A stretch of DNA of 54,499 nt. Source: an uncultured Bacteroidia bacterium. GTDB lineage: Bacteria; Bacteroidota; Bacteroidia; Bacteroidales; Prolixibacteraceae. Below the pieces are notes generated by a model, which saw nothing but the letters and a program-made list of their open reading frames with translations, was not told the origin of the DNA and made no database searches. Below, piece by piece: positions 44,528 through 53,050 of the stretch (position 1 is the stretch's first letter; every line of letters begins with the position of its first letter). The DNA lies in NCBI GenBank assembly GCA_903904515.1, contig CAIVCR010000023.1, forward strand, positions 1-54,499, written 5' to 3'. The translations under genes were made by a program, and so were the position numbers.

Positions 44528-45637
44528 ATGGCTGATGAGCTCATCCATAAAATTGCCCTGTCGTTGATTCCGGGAATCGGAAGCGTCACCGCAAAAGCGT
44601 TGATTGCCTATACCGGATCAGCAGAACAGGTTTTCCGGGAAAAGGAGAAAGCGTTACGTCAGATTCCGGGAGTGGGGAGTATTCTGACCAATAATATTAT
44701 CCATTCGGAAGTAATGACACGAGCAGCCCGGGAGGTTGAGTTTCTGGAAAAGAATCAGGTTAAAGCTCTTTTCTATCTTGATGCCGATTATCCACAGCGT
44801 TTGCTTGCTTGCCCCGATGCCCCGATCATCCTCTATGTAAAAGGAAATCCGCCGCTGAATTGCACCAAATCCATCAGCATTGTAGGAACCAGACATGCCA
44901 CTGAATATGGGAGAAAAATGGTCGATCAGTTTATTGCAGTTCTTGCAGAACGGGGCTACAGGATTTTAATTGTGAGCGGACTGGCGTACGGTATTGATAT
45001 TCAATCACATAAATCGGCCCTTCGAACCGGACTGCCTACTGTTGCGGTATTGGGTCATGGCCTCGAAACAGTTTATCCCGCTTTACACACCCCGGTTGCC
45101 CGTGAGATGGTTGAAAATAACGGGGGTCTGGTATCTGATTTCACCAGCCACTCCCCTATCGAACGAACCAACTTTTTACGTCGGAACAGGATTATTGCAG
45201 GGATGTCTGATGCGACTATCGTAGTTGAGTCGGCAAAAAAAGGGGGTGCCTTAGTTACTGCCGATATCGCAAATTCCTACAACCGGGATGTATTCGCTTT
45301 CCCCGGCAGAGTTGGAGATCAATACGCTGAAGGATGTCATTTCCTGATAAAGTCGAATCGGGCCTGTCTGATTGAAACAGTATCCGACCTGGAATATGTA
45401 ATGAACTGGAGTGCTACTCAAAGCCAGCCGGATGCCACCCAGCCATGCCTGTTTTATGATTTTAATCCCGAGGAAAAACAGATTATGGACCTTCTTCGGG
45501 CTGAAGGGGAAACTCCTATTGACCTGATTTGTATCAAAACAACCCTCCCGATGAATAAAGTATCTCCAACGCTGCTCAATCTTGAATTTGCCGGATTTGT
45601 CAAGGGCCTTCCGGGCAAGGTGTTTAAAGTGATCTGA
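44528..45637 (+). CDS. dprA: DNA-processing protein A
   Basis: Cytoplasmic protein of 369 residues that loads RecA onto incoming single-stranded DNA during transformation. I chose the ATG at 44528 (MADELIHKIALSLIPGIGSV), since the frame upstream overlaps the DUF4249 gene. An N-terminal HhH-like region (PGIGSVTAKALIAYTG, IPGVGSILTNNI) is followed by the Rossmann-like core: GTRHATEYGRKM, SGLAYGIDIQSHKSAL, LGHGLETVYP, RRNRIIAGMSDATIVVESA and GALVTADIANSYNRDVFAFPG. The winged-helix C-terminus (EEKQIMDLLRAEGETPIDLI) is present. Length and motif order are normal. Confidence 0.96.
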   Translation: MADELIHKIALSLIPGIGSVTAKALIAYTGSAEQVFREKEKALRQIPGVGSILTNNIIHSEVMTRAAREVEFLEKNQVKALFYLDADYPQRLLACPDAPIILYVKGNPPLNCTKSISIVGTRHATEYGRKMVDQFIAVLAERGYRILIVSGLAYGIDIQSHKSALRTGLPTVAVLGHGLETVYPALHTPVAREMVENNGGLVSDFTSHSPIERTNFLRRNRIIAGMSDATIVVESAKKGGALVTADIANSYNRDVFAFPGRVGDQYAEGCHFLIKSNRACLIETVSDLEYVMNWSATQSQPDATQPCLFYDFNPEEKQIMDLLRAEGETPIDLICIKTTLPMNKVSPTLLNLEFAGFVKGLPGKVFKVI

Positions 45638-45646
45638 AAAGGCAGC

Positions 45647-45701
45647 TTTATAGGCTCTTAGGTTGTAGGTTCTTAGGACTGCAAATCCTGAAAGCCTATA
45701 G
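45647..45701. repeat. Intergenic hairpin of TAGGCT/TTAGG words
   Basis: ATAGGCT (45650-45656) pairs with AGCCTAT (45693-45699), with internal repeats of TTAGG and TAGGT between. It begins 10 bases after the dprA stop. The words match the complement of the direct repeat at 32499-32533. It probably acts as a 3' end hairpin. Confidence 0.55.
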
Positions 45702-45757
45702 TATGACAGGTGCATATTTTGATAATACACACAATATCAGATTATTGAGTCTTCAGA

Positions 45758-45787
45758 ATTGATTCTGTTAAAGAAAGGTTACCTTTG
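45758..45787 (+). promoter_or_regulatory. Candidate promoter of the DEAD-box helicase gene
   Basis: ATTG at 45758-45761 and TACCTTTG at 45780-45787 with 18 nt between, close to the Bacteroidota consensus. The implied leader is short, about 17-20 nt, before the ATG at 45810. The in-frame TTG at 45759 lies inside this promoter, which supports the later start. Confidence 0.5.
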
Positions 45788-45809
45788 CGCCATATTAAAG
45801 GTATTGAGA

Positions 45810-47135
45810 ATGACAACATTTGAAGGATTTGGGATTGGCAAATCGGTTTTACGGGCATTGGATGAAATTGGATTTAAAACGCCAACCCCAATTCAGGAGC
45901 AGGCTATTCCTGTAATTAAATCGGGAAAAGACGTATTGGGAATTGCCCAAACCGGGACAGGCAAAACTGCGGCATATATCATTCCACTATTAATGAAACT
46001 TGTAAAAGCTGAAGGGAAAGATCCCCGGGCAATCGTGCTGGTTCCAACACGGGAACTATCGATACAAGTAGGTGAAGACATTGCAGAATTATCGCAATAC
46101 ACCAATATCCGTCATGTGGCAATTTATGGTGGCATTGGCTGGACCAAACACGCAGCGATGCTCGAGCCAGGTGTTGACATCATTGTTGCTACCCCGGGCC
46201 GTTTATGGGAGCTTTATCGTGCAGGAGCCTTTGCGATGAAGAGTATAAAAACACTTGTTGTCGATGAAGCTGATCGTATGCTTGATATGGGTTTTATGCC
46301 TCAGCTGAACAAACTATTCGAGGTTATTCCTCCCAGGAGACAAAACCTCCTCTTTTCGGCCACCTTCTCTGAAAGCATCGAGATGATGAGTCATGAGTTC
46401 CTCGCTTTCCCCGAACGGGTTGAAGTAGCCCCTTCGGCTACACCTGTTGATAAAGTAAAACAATATTACTACCGGATCCCCAATTTTAGGACAAAACTTA
46501 ACTTCATAAATTACCTGTTAAATGACGAGGAGGAGTTTAAACGGGTGATCATCTTCTGCCGCACGAAGGAGAATGCTGAAGATGTCTATAAAGTGATCAA
46601 GAAAAAAACTGAGGGTGAAGTGAGAATTCTTCATTCCAATAAAGCACAGAGCTCAAGGATAAATGCCATTGAAGCCTTTAAATCGGGAAGTGTAAGGGTA
46701 CTGGTTTCAACCGATGTCTCTGCCAGGGGAATCGATGTGAGTAAAATCTCTCATGTGATCAATTTTGATCTTCCACCAAGGTATGAGGATTATATTCACC
46801 GGATCGGGCGGACTGCCAGGGCTAATTTAGATGGTGTTGCAATCTCCTTTATCGGTCCGGAAGAGGATTATCACCTCGATAAAATTGAGCAGTTAATCCG
46901 AATGAAGATTGAAGAATTACAAATGCCTGATTCTATTGATGTTATCCCGCTAAGCAAGCCTGAAAAACAGGTTATTGATCGTGAGATCGATCGTCAGAAG
47001 CGTCTGGCTGACCCTGAATTTAAAGGGGCGTTTCATGAGAAAAAGTCACGCCAATCAAAAAGTTCGTTCAACTTTAATGTGAAAAGCACTCAACTCCGCG
47101 AAACAAAAAACAAGGGGAGAAAGCGGGGGAGGTGA
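45810..47135 (+). CDS. DEAD-box ATP-dependent RNA helicase (RhlE-like)
   Basis: 441 residues from the ATG at 45810. Motifs in order: the Q motif (GFKTPTPIQEQAIPV), Walker A AQTGTGKT (46-53), PTREL, TPGRL, DEAD (152-155), SAT (LLFSATF), and the second RecA domain with FCRTKENAED, VSTDVSARGIDV and HRIGRTAR. The tail of about 50 residues is basic (RQSKSSFNFN to KNKGRKRGR), as in RhlE-type helicases that unwind rRNA or mRNA duplexes. It is cytoplasmic. A long hairpin repeat follows at once. Confidence 0.96.
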   Translation: MTTFEGFGIGKSVLRALDEIGFKTPTPIQEQAIPVIKSGKDVLGIAQTGTGKTAAYIIPLLMKLVKAEGKDPRAIVLVPTRELSIQVGEDIAELSQYTNIRHVAIYGGIGWTKHAAMLEPGVDIIVATPGRLWELYRAGAFAMKSIKTLVVDEADRMLDMGFMPQLNKLFEVIPPRRQNLLFSATFSESIEMMSHEFLAFPERVEVAPSATPVDKVKQYYYRIPNFRTKLNFINYLLNDEEEFKRVIIFCRTKENAEDVYKVIKKKTEGEVRILHSNKAQSSRINAIEAFKSGSVRVLVSTDVSARGIDVSKISHVINFDLPPRYEDYIHRIGRTARANLDGVAISFIGPEEDYHLDKIEQLIRMKIEELQMPDSIDVIPLSKPEKQVIDREIDRQKRLADPEFKGAFHEKKSRQSKSSFNFNVKSTQLRETKNKGRKRGR

Positions 47136-47136
47136 A

Positions 47137-47224
47137 GAAATTCAAAATCTAAAATGTAAAGGTCAAAATGCAAAAGTTGTTTTCACTTTGAATTTTGCAT
47201 TTTAACTTTCACTCTTTGAATTTC
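47137..47224. repeat. Long imperfect intergenic hairpin
   Basis: Left arm 47137-47177 and right arm 47185-47224 pair over about 40 bases, with outer ends GAAATTCAAA and TTTGAATTTC. Each arm is itself made of near-repeats of a word like TCAAAATGCAAA. It fills the gap between the convergent helicase and PurF-like genes and probably ends both transcripts. Confidence 0.7.
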
Positions 47225-47225
47225 C

Positions 47226-49127
47226 TTAATAGGCTCTCCCTTTAATCCCTTCGATAAAATTGATAAAGGATGTATTTACAACTTTATTCCCTCCAGGAGT
47301 GGGATAGTCGCCGGTGAAATACCAGTCTCCCAAATCATTAGGGCAGGCAATATGGAGATTATCAACAGTCTGGTAAACAATCTCAACTTCAGCAACACAA
47401 TCTGCAGGCTTTAGTAATTCAGCAATTTTTACTGAAATCTGTTCATCGGTGAACGGCTTGTAGATCTCTGTAACAAAATTAACCATCTCTTCCTTAGGCA
47501 GATGTTGTTGTTGTTTACATTTCTTGTAAACGGCGTCAATGATATTTGACTGACCGGTGTCTTTAAGCAGTGCAATTGCAGCTTCAAATGCGACAAATTT
47601 TGCAAGAATAGCCATATCAATCCCATAACAGTCAGGATAGCGTATTTGAGGAGCCGATGAGATGATAATGATCTTTTTGGGCTTCAAGCGGTCCAGAATC
47701 TTGAGTATACTTTGCTTCAGTGTTGTTCCGCGCACAATGGAGTCATCAAGGACAACCAAAGTATCTTCATGGTTTTCAACAATGCCGTAAGTAACGTCGT
47801 AAACATGTCCCACAAGATCGTCCCGGCTGGAGTCATCTGCAATAAAGGTCCGCATTTTCACATCCTTGATGGCAATTTTTTCCATCCGGGGCTGGAGTGA
47901 AACGATCTCTTCAATATCTGAGTCGGTTATCGAAGCTCCCAGCTCCCTGATCCGCTCTTTCTTCCAGGTGATTAGCTCTGCCCTTATACCCTCCATCATT
48001 CCAAGGAATGCGGTCTCTGCAGTATTGGGGATATAGGAGAATACCGTATTTTTTAAGTTGTGATTTACTTTATCAAGAATTACAGGAGCCAGGAGAAAGC
48101 CAAGTTTCTTCCGTTCAAGGTAAATATCCCGGTCAGAACCTCTTGAAAAATAGATCCGTTCAAAAGAGCATGATTTGCGGGTTTGAGGAATCCGAACGAG
48201 CTCATGCCTGACTGATCCGTCAGTTTTAATAATCAGGGCATTCCCTGGTTCTATTTCACTGACCTGGTTCCAACCAACATTCATGACGGTCTGAATAACA
48301 GGCCGTTCAGAAGCTACAACAACAATTTCATCATCAGCATAATAAAATGCCGGGCGGATACCCCACGGATCACGAACGACGAAGGCATCACCGTGTCCCA
48401 GAATACCCCCGATGGTATAACCGCCATCCCAGTCGCGGCTTGCCCTCTCCAGGATTTTGCGGATATCGAGTTTTTCCTCTATCAGCCCCGAGATATCTTT
48501 ATTCTTAAACCCTTCATTTTTATGTTGTCTGAACAGCAGCTCGTTCTCTTCATCAATAAAATGGCCTATCTTTTCAAGAATTGTCACCGTATCGGTAAAC
48601 CCTTTTGGGTGCTGACCGAGTCCGACGAGCAGGTCGAACAGCTCGTCAACATTGGTGAGATTGAAATTTCCGGCAAGCACAAGACTTCTTGAACGCCAGT
48701 TATTTTGCCGCATTACCGGGTGAGTATACTCTACACTGTTGCGACCAAAGGTTCCGTATCTCAGGTGTCCCAGGTATACTTCTCCGGCAAAGGGGAGGTT
48801 CTGTTTTGCCCATACCGGATCGTGAAAGGTTTTCGGATAATTGGTTGCAGCATGATTAAACTCTTTGTAGACTTTCCCAAAAACATCTTTTATCGGATTA
48901 GGATCTACAGAACGGTGACGGAAAATATACTCCTGACCAGGTGTCACATTGAGTTTAACTCCAACAACACCCGCGCCATCCTGACCGCGATTGTGCTGCT
49001 TCTCCATCAAAAGATAGAGCTTATTTACCCCATATTGCCAGGTGCCATATTTTAAGCGGTAATATTCCAGCGGTTTAAGTAATCTTATCAGGGCAATTCC
49101 ACACTCATGTTTTATTTGTTCGCTCAT
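47226..49127 (-). CDS. PurF-like amidophosphoribosyltransferase, long form
   Basis: 633 residues. An N-terminal class II glutamine amidotransferase domain carries C9 (KHECGIALI, which would need removal of an 8-residue propeptide), RGQDGAGVVG and DPWGIRPAFYY. A C-terminal phosphoribosyltransferase domain has the PRPP loop LVVLDDSIVRGTT and YIPNTAETAFLGMMEG, in place of the usual YxPDSG. It is about 130 residues longer than E. coli PurF (505), with inserts in the glutaminase domain (around VFGKVYKEFNHAATNYPKTF and after HPKGFTDT) and an extended C-terminus. The reaction of PurF is glutamine plus PRPP to phosphoribosylamine; whether this long variant does it is not certain. It lies 15 bases after the SPOR gene. 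Confidence 0.85.
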   Translation of the reverse strand: MSEQIKHECGIALIRLLKPLEYYRLKYGTWQYGVNKLYLLMEKQHNRGQDGAGVVGVKLNVTPGQEYIFRHRSVDPNPIKDVFGKVYKEFNHAATNYPKTFHDPVWAKQNLPFAGEVYLGHLRYGTFGRNSVEYTHPVMRQNNWRSRSLVLAGNFNLTNVDELFDLLVGLGQHPKGFTDTVTILEKIGHFIDEENELLFRQHKNEGFKNKDISGLIEEKLDIRKILERASRDWDGGYTIGGILGHGDAFVVRDPWGIRPAFYYADDEIVVVASERPVIQTVMNVGWNQVSEIEPGNALIIKTDGSVRHELVRIPQTRKSCSFERIYFSRGSDRDIYLERKKLGFLLAPVILDKVNHNLKNTVFSYIPNTAETAFLGMMEGIRAELITWKKERIRELGASITDSDIEEIVSLQPRMEKIAIKDVKMRTFIADDSSRDDLVGHVYDVTYGIVENHEDTLVVLDDSIVRGTTLKQSILKILDRLKPKKIIIISSAPQIRYPDCYGIDMAILAKFVAFEAAIALLKDTGQSNIIDAVYKKCKQQQHLPKEEMVNFVTEIYKPFTDEQISVKIAELLKPADCVAEVEIVYQTVDNLHIACPNDLGDWYFTGDYPTPGGNKVVNTSFINFIEGIKGRAY

Positions 49128-49142
49128 CCTGGATAATCCTGA

Positions 49143-49616
49143 TTAATTGGTTGTCGTTAAATTTAATAATTCCGGTAAGGCAATATCATCGGCAACTATA
49201 AAAGCATTTGGAAATTTATATAATAGCGATTTCTGCATTTTCAGCGCTTCACTTTTTGTCCTGAAATTTCCCACCTTTACAATGAAATCGGGTGACTTAA
49301 AGAGTAAATAGGCTTTAACGTCGGGATTGGAGGAGAGAAATTCAGTTTTGATCCGGATTGCCTGATTGTGTGAATTTTCTCCAGATCCAAAATATATCTG
49401 AAGTCTGTATCCACTTATGGTACCACTCTTCGTGTTTTGCTCTGTTTGCTGACGGAGAAGGTCATTAATTTTAGGGTCACACTGAATATTCAACTTTTCC
49501 CAGATCATCAATGAATCGGCGTCATTCAGCTGTTTCATCGGCGCTACGATTTGGGGGTTAACAGAAAACCCACTAACTGCAGCCAAAACTAAAAGCAGGA
49601 TGATCGCATATCTCAT
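49143..49616 (-). CDS. Exported SPOR-domain protein
   Basis: 157 residues from the ATG at 49616, which starts a signal peptide (MRYAIILLLVLAAVSGFSVN); the longer frame begins at TTG and is unlikely. The C-terminal 75 residues form a SPOR domain: GYRLQIYFGSGENSHNQAIR, then FIVKVGNFRTKSEALKMQKSL. SPOR domains bind denuded septal peptidoglycan. It precedes the PurF-like gene by 15 bases, so the two may share a transcript even though the functions differ. Confidence 0.85.
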   Translation of the reverse strand: MRYAIILLLVLAAVSGFSVNPQIVAPMKQLNDADSLMIWEKLNIQCDPKINDLLRQQTEQNTKSGTISGYRLQIYFGSGENSHNQAIRIKTEFLSSNPDVKAYLLFKSPDFIVKVGNFRTKSEALKMQKSLLYKFPNAFIVADDIALPELLNLTTTN

Positions 49617-49814
49617 ATTCCTGTGTTTTTTGTTTTGCAAATATAAGCAATTTCAAACGGCCTGAAATAAATGTCACTCATGGTGTATTAATTGATTATT
49701 AACTTTTGCATTTGTTTGTTATAATGGATTATACCTTAACTTCTAATTCAGAATGATAATGCAATGGGAGATATTTTAATTCCACTATTATTCCTTTTAA
49801 TGCCTAAATGGTGA

Positions 49815-49822
49815 TAACTTTG
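49815..49822 (+). promoter_or_regulatory. -7 box upstream of the CMD-family gene
   Basis: TAACTTTG matches the TAnnTTTG consensus exactly, 52 bases before the start at 49875. No good TTTG was found about 20 nt upstream (TTCC occupies that place). Confidence 0.45.
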
Positions 49823-49874
49823 CCCAATTATTAAAAGGAATCAGATCTGATAATTCAATTAAAAATAAGTTTAA

Positions 49875-50234
49875 ATGGGCGATTTAATAAGCGATTTTCG
49901 TGCATACCGGGAGAAGATGAATGCAAAAATTTTGTCCTCTGACAATAAAGTGATGAAACGGATTTATAATATAGATACCAACACGTATATGGATGGGGCA
50001 CTGAACTCGAGGACAAAGGAGATGCTCGGCCTCGTCAGTTCGATGGTACTTCGGTGCGACGACTGCGTAAAATATCACCTCGAAAAGTGTCATGAGCTCG
50101 GTTTGAATACCGAAGAGTTATTCGAGATCTTCTCCGTAGCTAATCTTGTGGGCGGAACAATTGTAATCCCCCACACACGAAGAGCCCTCGAATACTGGGA
50201 AGCGCTGGAAGAAATGAAAAATGATAAGTTATAA
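49875..50234 (+). CDS. Carboxymuconolactone decarboxylase/AhpD-like family protein
   Basis: 119 residues. The CMD core is present: SRTKEMLGLVSSMVLRCDDCVKYHLEKC with C61-x-x-C64 and H68, the AhpD-type redox signature. AhpD proteins pass electrons to AhpC in some bacteria, but ahpF is present in this genome and this gene is 44 kb from ahpC, so that role is doubtful. It is cytoplasmic. The U32 gene starts 24 bases after its stop, so the two are likely co-transcribed from the promoter near 49815. Confidence 0.9.
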   Translation: MGDLISDFRAYREKMNAKILSSDNKVMKRIYNIDTNTYMDGALNSRTKEMLGLVSSMVLRCDDCVKYHLEKCHELGLNTEELFEIFSVANLVGGTIVIPHTRRALEYWEALEEMKNDKL

Positions 50235-50258
50235 ATTATAAGCGTAAGGGTTATCGAA

Positions 50259-52085
50259 ATGGCGTCTGCAAAAACGATAGAATTACTGGCTCCGGCAAAA
50301 AACCTGATCTGTGGTTACGCTGCAATTGATCATGGTGCTGATGCTGTGTACATCGGGGGACCTAAATTTGGGGCCCGGGAGGATGCCGGAAATTCGTTGC
50401 AGGATATCGGAAAACTGGTAGCCAAAGCTCAGATCTTTGGCGCGAAAGTTTATGTGGCATTAAATACCATTCTCTACGACAACGAATTGAATGAGGCCAG
50501 CCGCCAGATCAGAAATTTGTATGAGCTGGGTATCGATGCGTTAATAATCCAGGACCTTGGAATCCTTGAGATGGATTTGCCCCCGCTAGCTCTGCACGCC
50601 AGCACTCAGCTTCACAACTATCTGCCAGAACAATTGAAATTCCTCAAGGCAGTTCATTTCAAACGCGCCGTTCTTGCACGCGAACTGAGTCTTGAACAGA
50701 TTCGCGATATCCGCAGCCAAACGACAATCGAACTGGAAGCTTTTATACACGGCGCACTTTGCGTAAGTTTTAGCGGACGGTGTTACCTGAGTCATGCCAT
50801 AGGTGGGAGAAGTGCCAACCGGGGAGCCTGTGCACAACCATGCCGGAAACTTTATACACTGTATGATTCAGAAAAACAAATCATTACATCCAATCAGCAT
50901 CTGTTATCACTTAAAGATCTCAATCATTCGCACTCAATTAAGGAGTTGGTCGAAGCCGGAGTGCAATCGTTGAAAATTGAGGGTCGGTTAAAAGATGTCG
51001 ATTATGTAAAAAACATCACCGCCTTTTACCGACAGAAAATAGATGCCTTTCTGGAAGATCAGCCTGAATTCAAAGCTGCTTCTGCGGGAAAAATCGCCCT
51101 CAGTTTTGAAGCCAATCCGGCGAAGTCATTTAACCGTGGTGCAACCGATTATTTCTTAAATGGAAGATCAAAGGAGATCACCTCTTTCACTTCCCCAAAA
51201 TTTCTGGGTGAATCTGCAGGTAAAGTAACGAAGGTGACTCAAAACCATTTTGAGATTGAAACCAATATGCAAATTGCCAATAACGATGGATTGGTATTCA
51301 TTTCCAGGCAGGGTGAAAGCATAGGAATCAAGGTCAATACGGCTGAAAATAATAGAATCTTTCCCGATAAGATGAATGGGATCTTTCAGGGAGCAATGGT
51401 ATACAGGAATTACGATCACCTTTTTCAGCAGCAACTGAAGGCCGATCTTACGGTAAGGAAAATCGGGCTAAAAATTGAAATCGGGGAGCTGGAAAATGGA
51501 TTTGAGCTTAAAGCAACTGACGAAACCGGTATCCAGGCAGCGTTAATTAGCGAGCAATCTAAAAATCCTGCACGGGATATTGCCAAATCGAAAGAGACGA
51601 TCACCCAACAATTGTCAAAAACCGGAGATACGGTTTATCTGGTCACTGAAGTCCGAACAAATGGTGCAGAGAACTATTTTTTCCAGGCCTCGGTCCTGAA
51701 TTCAATGCGACGCGATTTGCTTGACCGGATTACAGAAGTACGGATGAAGAGATCACCCGAAAAAGTTAACAATGAGCCGAATAATTATCCTTATCCCAGT
51801 AAGGAAATTGGTTACGAAGGAAATATCAGTAACCGGCTGGCTATGAAGTTTTACAAACGTCATGGCGTTGAAAATCCAGAGATAGCCTTTGAAAAACTTG
51901 CGGAACATCATGGCAAAACGGTTATGACCATGAAACATTGTCTGAAATTCCAGCTCGGGTTTTGCCGTAAATTTGGAGGCACTCCGCCTGAGAATTTCAG
52001 CGAACCCTATTTCCTCAATGACGGCAAAAATGAATTAAGGCTCGATTTCGACTGTGCGAAATGCGTGATGAAGGTGATTTATTAG
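50259..52085 (+). CDS. rlhA: U32 family protein, probable 23S rRNA C2501 hydroxylation protein
   Basis: 608 residues. The U32 core starts IELLAPAKNLICGYAAIDHGADAVYIGG, and the iron-sulfur cysteines are in place: C168 (IHGALCVS), C175 (FSGRCYLS), C191 and C195 (NRGACAQPCRKLYT). The middle (about 370-490) corresponds to the DUF3656 insertion, and a C-terminal cysteine pair (DFDCAKCVMK) follows. Although named peptidase U32, E. coli RlhA (653 residues) and TrhP act in RNA hydroxylation; RlhA is the better match by length and insertion. The stop codon runs straight into the heptanucleotide tandem array. Confidence 0.85.
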   Translation: MASAKTIELLAPAKNLICGYAAIDHGADAVYIGGPKFGAREDAGNSLQDIGKLVAKAQIFGAKVYVALNTILYDNELNEASRQIRNLYELGIDALIIQDLGILEMDLPPLALHASTQLHNYLPEQLKFLKAVHFKRAVLARELSLEQIRDIRSQTTIELEAFIHGALCVSFSGRCYLSHAIGGRSANRGACAQPCRKLYTLYDSEKQIITSNQHLLSLKDLNHSHSIKELVEAGVQSLKIEGRLKDVDYVKNITAFYRQKIDAFLEDQPEFKAASAGKIALSFEANPAKSFNRGATDYFLNGRSKEITSFTSPKFLGESAGKVTKVTQNHFEIETNMQIANNDGLVFISRQGESIGIKVNTAENNRIFPDKMNGIFQGAMVYRNYDHLFQQQLKADLTVRKIGLKIEIGELENGFELKATDETGIQAALISEQSKNPARDIAKSKETITQQLSKTGDTVYLVTEVRTNGAENYFFQASVLNSMRRDLLDRITEVRMKRSPEKVNNEPNNYPYPSKEIGYEGNISNRLAMKFYKRHGVENPEIAFEKLAEHHGKTVMTMKHCLKFQLGFCRKFGGTPPENFSEPYFLNDGKNELRLDFDCAKCVMKVIY

Positions 52086-52192
52086 CGGCTGGCAACTGGC
52101 GGCTGGCAACTGGCGGCTGGCGACTGGCAGCTGGCGACTGGCGGCTGGCAACTGGCGACTGGCAGCTGGCGACTGGCGACTGGCGGCTGGCT
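52085..52192. repeat. Tandem array of the heptanucleotide GGCRRCT
   Basis: From the base after the TA of the U32 stop codon, fourteen complete and two partial 7-base units follow without a break. Each is GGC, two purines, CT; the purine pairs are GG, AA, GA or AG. In order they read gg aa gg aa gg ga ag ga gg aa ga ag ga ga gg. A three-unit block (ga ag ga) recurs 35 bases apart (52119 and 52154). The GC content is far above the surroundings. It is not a CRISPR array, since there are no spacers. Confidence 0.95.
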
Positions 52193-52396
52193 CACTTTCA
52201 ATTTAAATAATTACCTAAGTTTGAACTGTAATTATTTCAGAATTCCAATAAAGTTGATCTTAAGTTTAATAATCAGAAATAGAGCACATTACATTTCACT
52301 AGCAATAAACAAATGGGTTAGAGGCATGTTGCTTGCTGCCAGTTGCAAGCCGCCCTCAATATGAACAAATAGGGACCCAATCAAGTTATTTATGCA
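52193..52396. other. Intergenic region with an inverted, degenerate copy of the heptad array
   Basis: At 52331-52354 the reverse strand reads GGCGGCT-TGCAACT-GGCAGCA, three decayed heptads in the opposite orientation to the array. The two could pair over about 24 bases around a loop of some 140. Nothing else is recognisable here. Confidence 0.55.
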
Positions 52397-53050
52397 ATGA
52401 GCCTGAAATTATTCAAGATGATTGCCGAAGGGGAACACCAGCGGCAGGATTTTAAATATTGCATAAACGATTCGCGCAAAATTGCGCGGTCGATGGTCGC
52501 ATTTTCCAATGCCGACGGTGGCCGGCTGTTACTTGGCGTAAGAGATAACGGTTCCGTAGCCGGGGTCAAATCGGACGAAGAATATTACATGGCAGAGGCA
52601 GCGGCAAAGCTCTACAGCAAACCTCCGCTCGATTTTCACACCCACCAGTGGCACATCGAAGGGAAGACAGTTCTTGAAATTGTGATCCCCAAAAGTGTTG
52701 AGATTCCACATTTTGCCCAAAACGATCAGGGGAAATGGCTGGTATATATCCGCAAAGATGACCAGAATATCGTGGCACCGGGAATCTTGCTTAAAGTATG
52801 GGAGCAGCAAAAGAATCCCCAGGGTGTTTTTATCAGCTTTACGGAGGAGGAAAAACGACTGCTCTCTTTGCTTGAATCAGAACAGCAGCTTTCACTAAAT
52901 CAATTTATACGCAAAGCAAAATTACCCCGCTGGAAGGGCGAAAAAACACTTGTAAAGCTGATCGTAATTGGTGTGGTGGGAATGGAGATTAGCGAGTCAG
53001 GTACCCGTTTCTTTCTGCGCGATGATTTCGATGTTTTATCAATTCCATAA
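52397..53050 (+). CDS. AlbA_2 (Schlafen-type ATP-binding/DNA-binding) domain protein
   Basis: 217 residues. The N-terminal 110 form an AlbA_2 domain: GEHQRQDFKYCI (where ExxxxEFK is usual), RSMVAFSNADGGRLLLGVRDNGSVAGV and KTVLEIVIPKS. The C-terminal 70 (EEKRLLSLLESEQQLSLNQFIRKAKLP) look like a winged helix. Proteins with this domain serve as regulators, and some occur in defence or toxin-related genes, but no defence partner is seen here. It is cytoplasmic and probably binds nucleic acid. It stands alone between two repeat-rich gaps. Confidence 0.8.
   Translation: MSLKLFKMIAEGEHQRQDFKYCINDSRKIARSMVAFSNADGGRLLLGVRDNGSVAGVKSDEEYYMAEAAAKLYSKPPLDFHTHQWHIEGKTVLEIVIPKSVEIPHFAQNDQGKWLVYIRKDDQNIVAPGILLKVWEQQKNPQGVFISFTEEEKRLLSLLESEQQLSLNQFIRKAKLPRWKGEKTLVKLIVIGVVGMEISESGTRFFLRDDFDVLSIP

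Noticed and set aside
50259-52085. U32 protein considered as a secreted protease
   Set aside because: No signal peptide, and the four conserved cysteines fit the iron-sulfur RNA-hydroxylation members of U32.
52085-52192. GGCRRCT array considered as a CRISPR array
   Set aside because: The units are 7 bases and directly adjacent with no spacers, and no cas genes are present.
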